Translations under genes and position numbers: made by a program | Shown here: positions 56,951 through 64,000 of the stretch, one piece after another | Position numbering within the stretch: position 1 is the stretch's first letter | How the letters are laid out: every line of letters begins with the position of its first letter | The notes under the pieces: model-generated | Database searches by the model: none | Told to the model about the DNA's origin: nothing | What the model saw: the letters and a program-made list of their open reading frames with translations, nothing else | Assembly (NCBI GenBank): GCA_037157565.1 | Contig: JAZHRO010000002.1 | Location: forward strand, 36,228,501 to 36,292,500 | DNA from: Thalassia testudinum | Lineage: Eukaryota > Streptophyta > Magnoliopsida > Alismatales > Hydrocharitaceae | Direction of reading: 5' to 3' | Length of the DNA stretch: 64,000 nucleotides

Positions 56951-58781
56951 TGATGAGAACCTCATCATGAGCCCTAAACTAGCACCATTTAACCCTGATT
57001 TACAGGAAAAAGCTCCTACATAACCTTAGAAAGGCTTGGCTCAGAGAGATTCTGAGTTTGCAAAGAAAACAGAAACTAAGGGGTAGAAATGTAATTTCCC
57101 AATCCAATCTGAAAACAGGGTAACTCAGGGTCCAAACATAGGTCAAAACAACCTAATAAGAAGGAAAGTGGGATGATTTGATCCAATAAGGGCTACAGCA
57201 ATTCCAAGGAACTAAATGATAATCTGTAACCCTAAAAACAAACCCACTTCAATTCACGTGGTTCGAGGTAAGGTAAAAAATTAACTAAACCCTTTAAAAT
57301 TCATAGAAAAATAATCTCTAGGGTTTAGGACTTTCAATTTGGTCTTAGGAACCCATTTTGACCTACATTGAGAATCATGCCCAATTAACAACTTAATTTG
57401 GGTTTTTGCGTAAATTGACCAGTCAGAAAAGGTTTAATCTAGAAATAAAATTCACCATCAGAATCCTTAGGTCCTAATTAGTCATGTATAAAAACTTGGG
57501 CCTAAGAAGAAACCTTCTTGACCAACTTTACACTTTGGTCCTCATATATTTACTTTTTGGCCCTCAACTTTTGAACCCTCACATTTTGGCCCCTAACTCT
57601 CCTTCGTTCTTTGCTTTTAGGTTCCTCCTGCAAAACCTGCGCAGCGCCATACTCCGGCGACCTTGCGTGGAGCATGGCGCCGCGCAGGGTGAGGGAGGGG
57701 CCCTGGCAAGTCAATGGGGGGTACCCTGCGTCGTCAGCCACCGCAGGGACACCCCCCTTAGTACTGCGACCGCCCATACCGCCCGTGCGAATGCACGGAC
57801 GGTATGGGTCTCCTTCCTCCGGCGTCCTCCGGCGAGGGAGACACGTCGTCTCCCTCAGCCCTCCTCTCTGATTCCGCCCCTATAAATACCCCCGTCGCTC
57901 CGCCGTTCTTCCCAGCTCGGATCTTACAGAGACACCCCCCTAAATTCCTCCCTTCCCACTCCGACAGATGCCCCCTTGCTCCAGCGGCCTCTCCTCCTCC
58001 TCCTCGTCGCCCTGCCGCACTACCAGCAGCAGGGTTACCTTCTCTCGATCTTTCCGCGTCACGCCGCACCCAGCTGGCGCCTCTCCGGCCCTCTCCTCAC
58101 CGCCACCCCTTCCTCTGGGCAATTTCTTCTTTGGCGACAGTCGATACGACTGTCTCCTGCGCCAACCCCTCCTCGTCCAGCTTAGCAGGTAGAACTTCTC
58201 CTTTTCCTCCCCTCTTTCTTTTCTATACTGAAAACCCTTACTGTCGCCACCTATTTCCCACCGATCACCCTCACCTTCTCCACCTCCGGCCAAACTCCGG
58301 CGAACCACTCCCATCGCTCCAGCACACCACACGGCTCGCCGACCTGTGCATAACCTCCGCCTCCTCACCCTGATCCTCCTCCGCCCTTCCACTGCCCACC
58401 AAACGCCCTCTGCAGACCCACCGAACACACCCACTTCTTCGCTCGCAGTTTGACCTAGGGCGACCTGTTTGCTCCACCACGCCCCCTGCAGACCCTCTGA
58501 CCACCTTCGCCGTGCCACGACGAAGGTCCCCCGCCTGTCTGATTTGGCCGAGAGGCCGTTCTTCTGTGACCAGGTGACTCGCCCGCCGTCGCCATTACTG
58601 AGCAGGCAGAGCTCCTTCACCTGCAGGTGCAGGCACACCTTCGCCCAGGTTCGACTCCCAGGTTGCGCGGGGCCTCTCCACGAAGCGTCCCAGGCTCGCA
58701 GTTGGGGCGAAGGCCTCGCGTGAAGCCACGATTGCCCGCTGCTCCCTCCACTGCGGGCGCTCAACTGGGGTGGGACATTTA

Positions 58782-58823
58782 GTCCCACCTCGGAACTTTT
58801 CAGAGGCGCGCGGGAGCATAAAG
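58782..58823 (+). promoter_or_regulatory. USE-like element plus CATAAAG box, 24-bp spacing
   Basis: GTCCCACCTCG at 58782-58792 (one difference from RTCCCACATCG), 24 bases, CATAAAG at 58817-58823. Confidence 0.55.
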
Positions 58824-59171
58824 GCAAAACGTGCCTTATGCTATTCGCCTCCTGACCACAGGGTGAGGTCCCTCTCACTCGACCCGGCCTCGTCCGTGAT
58901 CACGCTCCGCGAACCTGGCCCAACCCGATTAACCCGACCTGCACTCCTCGCCCACCACCGCACGCCGGTGGGCCTGGACCCGGGCGCGACTTGTACCCGA
59001 TTATCCGGTTGCTCTGGGAGAGCTGTGCTAAGAGCGAACTCAGAGAGAAAGAGACGCGCGGGGGAGGGGGGTAGAGTAGGTTTTTACCCTTTGACTCTGA
59101 ACTCTTGAGCGTGCAGGCACAGGTGAAGAAGAAGGAAGCTAAGGGAGACACTGTAGCAACAAGCGGTTTAA

Positions 59172-59197
59172 GTCGTCTGATTTTCAAATCAGACGAC
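59172..59197 (+). other. perfect stem-loop in LTR C
   Basis: GTCGTCTGATTT, loop TC, AAATCAGACGAC: a 12-bp perfect stem, downstream of the promoter and so probably in the RNA. Equivalent to 46493-46518 and 47166-47191. Confidence 0.65.
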
Positions 59198-59675
59198 GTC
59201 CTGAAGACAAGAGAAGGCAAAGAAGAAGAAGGAAGGCGAGGCAGAGGAAAGAGAGGAACACAGAGCAGCCAAGTGAAGAAACAAGAGGAAGAAGAAGAAA
59301 ACAAAGAAGAAGAAAAGAAGAAGAAGAGCACGGGAGGAAGATCTGAAGCAAGAACAGAAGAAACAAAGAAAATAAAAAGAAGAAAAAGACAGGATCGTCC
59401 AACCAAGAAATAGAGGAAGAACACGAAGAACAAAAGCCAAAGAAAGAGAAGACAAAGAGGAAGAAAGAAGAGAAGAAGAAGCCAAACTTTCATCTCTCTC
59501 TCTCTCTCTTTATTTTTGTAATAGAACATGTATATCTCTATAATACGACTTGCTCCCTGAGTTCGACCTCGGGAGAACTGTATTTTCCGAGTAACAAATA
59601 TTAGCAAATGATGGCAATAACTATCTGTACTACAACGACTTAAGAAAAGCTAGTTGCTGCCACCGTTCTGCCAGT

Positions 59676-59693
59676 TGGCACCGTTGCCGGGGA
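59676..59693 (+). promoter_or_regulatory. primer-binding site (tRNA-Asp type)
   Basis: TGGCACCGTTGCCGGGGA, two bases after the LTR end; one mismatch to TGGCGCCGTTGCCGGGGA, complementary to the 3' end of plant tRNA-Asp, the primer known for Athila elements. Confidence 0.92.
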
Positions 59694-60595
59694 GCAACGG
59701 CTATTCTAGAGGTAAACATTCCTGTTTTTTTTAGTTCTGATAATCTCTCCTCTTTTGTGCAGCTACAGGAAATCAAGAAGACAAGCAACCGCACGACAAC
59801 CACTCCGAGGACAGTTAATTTTCTATCCTCTCAACCCCTAAATTCTAAAGAGGAAGAAAAGAAAAGAACAAGCAATATAGGGCTAACCTGTCTTCTATAC
59901 TTAGTAAACCATAAAAAGTTGCATGTTTTCAACCCATTATTCCTGCACACTATTAAGGGTATTTAAGGGCTAACACATTCTTGCTTGAGCCCTAATTACC
60001 CAACAAAGAACTAACTGGACCAAATAGAGCCAACATAAGATTCAACATTAGGGTTTTAGAGACACACTACTTAAATCAAGAATGGAGAAAATCCAAAAGA
60101 AGTGTGCCTAAACCATTGATTGAAAATACCTATCCAAAGAAACCCTAAAATAAGATTGGCTCTTTAAACACTTGAACCCTAAAAGACAAGACCTAATAAG
60201 CAAAAATGGCAGGTAAAGTTGACCATTTGGGTCAACTAACCTTCAAATTAGGTCACTCTTTGCACTTAAAAGACTAAAAGTTCAAGTGGAACCCTAAGCA
60301 CCTTGCTCTTGAACTAAAATTGGTAGACTTAAGAGGTCAAGATCCCCATTCTGGTCTACATGGAACTGCAGTGACAAGAGAGGTCGGGTGGGGGAAACCC
60401 TGTAACCCGTGGGGACGCTCTACCGTGTAGGGGTCTTCGCGGGACTCACCCTCTCTAGCTGCCCAGGTAATTCTCAGGTGTTCGATCTTTCTGATCAAGG
60501 GATCCATCTGCCCCGCACCTCTATAGTCACCCAACACATTCTTGGGTGTCTTGATTGGGTCCAGCACCTTCTAAACTCATCTCTTCCAACAGTGC
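59694..60595 (+). other. 5' leader of the Athila element
   Basis: About 0.9 kb between primer site and gag with only short frames. Such leaders hold packaging signals in retroelements; none can be pinpointed here. Confidence 0.7.
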
Positions 60596-62400
60596 ATGTA
60601 CGGTAAGAGGTCCTTAAGACCACCCTTAAGACCTCCTTTACAAATTCACTCTCGTCAAGGCCAAGCCTCGACGCCCGTGTTTGTGCAGCAACCCCCTCAC
60701 ATTATTCTCTCTTCTGATTCAGAACCAAGTTCTTCTTCTTCCCCCATCATGGCTCAGCCAGTTGAGGAAGAAAACAATCTGGAGCACTAGCTCCAGCGAC
60801 TCAACGACCTCTTCCAAAACTTTGTGCACCCACCGCAGCATCCCATGATGCGGGACCACTACAATCCTGCTGCGGTGGCCGTTGAGCCTCGAGTCAAAAT
60901 CCCGATTGGAGGACCTGATTCTGAATTGAAGCCCAATATGATTCATGCTATACCTAAATTCCATGGGCTTAATTCTGAAGATCCCTTCCAGCACATCAAA
61001 CAACTAAAGCATCTGGCCCAAACTTTTGGGTCAGACGCACAAAATCGGGATATTCTTCTCATGAAGTGTTCTCCTTTTCCCTTATGGACAGGGCCGCCCA
61101 TTGGTACCAAACTCAGACCCAGCCGATCAACAATTGGGAAGAACTTGAGTCCGAGTTCCTAAAAAAGTTCTTCCCTGTTGGACGGACCAACGCCTTGCGC
61201 CATTAGATTACACATTTTACCCAACAAACAGGGGAACCTCTCCATGAGGCATGGGATCGTTTTCAGGATCTCATGAGAAAGTGCCCCCATCACGGAGTTC
61301 CTAAATGGGAACAAGTCCAATCTTTTTACCAGGGACTCCGTGAGGACATCCGTCTTTTCGTCAATGCAACCTGCGGAGGAAATATCATGGGTCAACATGA
61401 AGACACCGTGTGGGAGATTCTCGAAAACATGTGCGAGAACTCCATCAACAATGACTCCATGGGATTATTCGACAGGACGAATACCCGCGCAGCGACGAAT
61501 CTCAGGGGAGCACACGAGACGAAAGGCCTATCCGCATCAGTCGACTTGGAGTTAATGGCCAGTCGATTGGACAAGGTCTCGATTATCGAAAAGAAGGTGG
61601 ATGAGCTGACTCAGCATCTGCAGCGAGCCACCTCTGCGCATAACCCTTTCGCACAGCCTCCTTCCACAAGGGAAACTATGCAAAACATTCTCCATCGATC
61701 TTCTCCTAGGATGGACCCATCATCCGAATCTTTGCTCGGAGGTCCTTCCGATTCCTTCTACACCTGTCAGGGAAATTCCATTCCCTCTTTCTCTAACTCT
61801 CTGGAGGTTCCTCAGACCTGCGAGGACCTCAACGCCATCCAGAACGACCCGTTCTCCAACACCTATAATCCTGGATGGCGTAACCATCCTAACTTTCAGT
61901 GGGCGGGAAATTCCCAAACCCAAAGACCATCCTTCCAACCCCGCCCACAACCTCCTCGTCCTTACCAGCCGCCTCAGCCTCGGCCCAACCCTACTTATCC
62001 ATTTGGGCCAAATCAAGATCAAATGTCCCTTATCCTTCAGACCCTGGCTGACATTCAAAGAACGAATGCAGCTATCCAGAAACAACACAAGGACGAACTT
62101 ACAGAGGTCCAAAACCAATTGACCCAGTTGGCAAACTCTCGCCAGCCAGGTACTCTTCCTTCCCAACCTCTGCCTAATCCTAATAACATGCCAACCCAGC
62201 GGCGCGTTATGAACCCAAACCCAGGCCATGCCCATATGATCTATCAGGCCCCCTCTATTCCTTCACCTGACGGGATAGAGGCCTCCACTTTTTTTGCAGG
62301 TTACCAGCAGCAAGCTATCTTACCCAATCCCAACCAAAACCAGGCAGGACTTAATTCCGTAACGACCCGTAGTGGTAAGGAAACCCAAGACCCACCTCAT
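60596..62400 (+). pseudogene. gag (Athila type), three lesions
   Basis: Particle-forming protein. The first stretch uses phase 2 from ATG 60596; landmarks are KIPIGGPDSELKPNMIHAIPKFHG and SEDPFQHIKQLKHLAQTFG (about 60895-61030). Lesions: an in-frame TAG at 60788-60790, a one-base frame change around 61065-61080 (phase 2 to phase 1), and a TAG at 61204-61206 just after TNALRH. From 61207 everything is open in phase 1: GEPLHEAWDRFQDLMRKCPHHG, FYQGLREDIRLFVNATCGGN, a coiled-coil-like segment SRLDKVSIIEKKVDELTQHL, then a long Gln/Pro/Asn-rich tail and SVTTRSGK near 62356. The start at 60596 is the first ATG of the phase; the family start could differ slightly. Confidence 0.85.
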
Positions 62401-63390
62401 CCGAACCACTCCAAGCCTGGTAGTGATCCCAAGCCTAGGACAGTAATCCAGGACGTCCCCACCCCTATCCCAGATCCACAACCAGGACCTATCCTAGAAG
62501 AACCAACCAAGATCCCGTTTCCCGAGGCCTTGACCAAGGGAAAGAAGACCACCAAGCCCGTGGCACCTGAGGAGGGCCTGGTCAAGCTCTTTGAGCAGGT
62601 CCACATAAACATCCCCTTGATGGATGCAATCCGCCACGTACCAGCTTACGCACGATTTTTAAAGAATGTGTGTACACCCCAGCGTAAGCCGCGAACCAAG
62701 GGGGGGAGCCCAATTGTTCTGTCAGAGCAAGCCAGCTCTGTAATCCTCAGTAAACTCCCACCTAAGGCAAAAGATCCTGGTACTCCCCTGATTTCCTGCA
62801 AGATAGGTGCTACCCAATTTGATAGAGCTTTGCTAGACTTAGGTGCATCCATTAACCTGATACCCACATCCTTACTTGACCATCTAGAAGAATCTGAGCT
62901 AAAACCAACCGAGGTGACATTACAATTAGCAGATCGATCTATAAAGTCACCAAAAGGGATTCTCGAGGATGTTATCGTAAGAGTGTGGGATTTCTATTTC
63001 CCAGTGGACTTTATAGTCTTAGATATGGACGCGCCTAAAAACCCTAGGGATACACCAATCATTCTAGGGAGACCTTTCTTGGCTACTGCTAGAGCCAACA
63101 TCAGCTGTGAGGAGGGCCAAATAGAGCTTAAATTTGGAGATCAAACCTTAAAAATTGATATATTTAAGGCCCAACAAGGAATTAATTGCGGTGTCATCGA
63201 ACAGATTTGTGATGTTAGGATTTTGGTTGATGAGTCACACCTCCAAAATGACTTGATTATGCCTCATCAATCACAGAAAGATCTTGACCCGCAAACAGAG
63301 GAGTCGAATCCAGACATACACAACCCAGTAACTCCTACCCTTGAACCTCACATCTACACTGAACCACCCGCTGCTGCTGATAACCCTATC
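62401..63390 (+). CDS. aspartic protease region of gag-pol, open
   Basis: Continuous with gag and RT in one open frame. Processes the polyprotein. MDAIRHVPAYARFLKNVCT (about 62620-62680) precedes the domain; DRALLDLGASINLIP at 62821 carries the D-L-G-A active-site motif. LQLADRS at 62926, FIVLDMD near 63010 and ILGRPFLATARANISC at 63061 complete the retropepsin-like fold. A variable linker (63181-63390) leads to RT. Compared with the dead protease at 5390-5869, where the motif is D-L-S-V, this copy looks competent. Limits are approximate because it is part of a polyprotein. Confidence 0.88.
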
Positions 63391-64000
63391 CTCGAGTTAA
63401 AGCCTCTTCCTGCTCACTTGAAATACATCTTTTTGGGTTCCAATCAGACCCTTCCTGTGATTATAAATTCCACCCTCAATTCCGAACAGGAATCCCGTCT
63501 GATTACTGTTCTCCGACAACATCGCAGAGCCATCGGGTGGACTCTCGATGATTTGACTGGAATAAGCCCCTCTTATTGTACTCATCATATCTATTCAGAA
63601 GACAGCGCACGACCTTCTCGTGAAATGCAGAGACGTTTGAACCCTAATCTGCAAGAGGTCGTGAAAAAGGAGATCATTAAGTGGTTAGATGCCGGGATCA
63701 TCTACCCGATCTCCGATAGTCGTTGGGTGAGCCCAATTCAGGTTGTGCCTAAGAAGGCAGGACTCACCACCATAACGACTGAAATCGGAGAAATCATTCC
63801 TACCCGATTAGCCAATGCGTGGAGAGTCTGTATAGATTACCGCCGACTCAATTCCTCCACAAAGGACCATTTCCCACTACCCTTCATTGATCAAATTCTC
63901 GAGAAACTAGCGGGAAATAGGTTTTTCTGCTTCCTTGACGGGTACTCCGGTTACAACCAGGTGGCAATCCATCCTGAGGACCAAGAAAAGACCACATTTA
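63391..64000 (+). CDS. reverse transcriptase, N-terminal part, truncated by the window
   Basis: Open in phase 1 to the last base. LELKPLPAHLKYIFLGSNQTLP starts the domain. RRAIGWTLDDLTGISPSYCTH, REMQRRLNPNLQEVVKKEI, WLDAGIIYPISDS, WVSPIQVVPKKAG and WRVCIDYRRLN follow in the normal order. FLDGYSGYNQ near 63940 includes the first catalytic Asp. The FMDDF loop, RNase H and integrase would lie past 64000. The whole open stretch from 61207 is 931 codons without a stop, the longest coding run in the window. Confidence 0.92.

Larger units (their letters stand above)
56951..59673 (+). repeat. 5' LTR, family C (2723 bp)
   Basis: Begins TGATGAG AAC CTCATCA (7-bp hairpin, 3-base loop) and ends CTGCCA. 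Landmarks as in the copies at 44072 and 46916: 'atttggccgagaggc' near 58540, a USE-like promoter at 58782, GGTGAGGTCCC, CGCACGCCGGTGGGCCTGG, a stem-loop at 59172, a purine-rich tract at 59200-59490, GAGTTCGACCTCGG at about 59558 and CGAGTAACAAAT. Here the stem-loop precedes the purine tract, whereas it follows it in the other two. Large overlapping frames on both strands (57484-58880) come from GC-rich, stop-poor sequence and are not called genes. Confidence 0.92.
56951..64000 (+). mobile_element. Athila element (family C), best preserved, runs off the window
   Basis: Complete 5' LTR (56951-59673), primer site two bases later, leader, gag and pol as far as the RT active region. Only three lesions were found in gag and none in pol as far as visible. 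The insertion broke element G; the left target flank is gcgcg (56946-56950). The 3' half and 3' LTR lie beyond 64000. Confidence 0.9.

Noticed and set aside
57940..58878. 312-codon minus-strand reading frame, plus overlapping plus-strand frames of up to 189 codons at 57484-58373
   Set aside because: They lie inside the 5' LTR of the Athila element in GC-rich, stop-poor DNA, overlap each other on both strands, show no domain, and are not kept in the other two family C LTRs.
58900..59607. 235-codon Phe/Leu/Ser-rich minus-strand frame that could look like a membrane protein
   Set aside because: It is the complement of the purine-rich LTR tract; the hydrophobic look comes from CT-rich codons.
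61720..62235. 171-codon minus-strand frame
   Set aside because: Shadow of the gag open frame on the + strand, which carries the recognisable Athila motifs.

Overview
ORGANISM. This is nuclear DNA from a plant, almost certainly a flowering plant with a transposon-rich genome. There are no bacterial-style genes, and no intact host gene, rRNA or tRNA was recognised. Nearly everything that can be named is a plant transposable element: Athila-type Ty3/gypsy retrotransposons (tRNA-Asp primer site, FMDDF reverse transcriptase, 2-5 kb LTRs), solo LTRs, and CACTA (En/Spm) DNA transposons with TNP2-type and Transposase_24-type genes. The species cannot be told from the sequence. LAYOUT. 1-209 unassigned. 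210-3850 truncated Athila-type LTR (called D). 4093-12612 decayed Athila element with gag, protease, RT, RNase H and integrase, followed by its 3' LTR (family A, 2.29 kb). 12618-13775 remnant of a family C LTR. 13776-19855 tail of another Athila-type element, a 5.16 kb LTR (family B), then a primer-binding site present three times at 75-bp spacing. 20116-34678 an unnamed LTR-like host element (F) with two minisatellite arrays. It is interrupted by two solo LTRs whose target-site duplications are visible: family E, minus strand, 22197-24676 (cccca), and family B, 25700-30818 (cggcc). 34679-54946 a CACTA element (CACTA-2, minus strand) whose Transposase_24 gene is split by a second CACTA element (CACTA-1, 35870-50422). 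CACTA-1 in turn carries a 5'-truncated Athila element (41620-46803) and an inverted solo LTR of the same family (46916-49647; duplication ggttg). 54947-64000 is a deep nest: CACTA-2 broken by LTR E, broken by LTR A, broken by an unknown element G, broken by a young-looking Athila element (56951 to beyond the window) with a complete LTR, primer site and 931 open codons of gag-pol. HOW IT FITS TOGETHER. The window is a nest of insertions rather than a set of cooperating genes, and the order of events can be read from which element breaks which. The most notable signals are not genes. (1) The LTRs of families B, C and D share an element resembling the plant snRNA Upstream Sequence Element, placed 24 bp (once 23) before an AT-rich TATA-like box; that spacing is the one known for plant Pol III U6/U3 promoters. 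(2) The LTRs of families A, B, C and D begin with a short hairpin whose stem bases change in a compensatory way. (3) Two opposed LTRs of identical length (2732 bp) form a 5.6 kb inverted repeat. All calls come from reading the sequence and comparing parts of the window with each other; no database search was possible.
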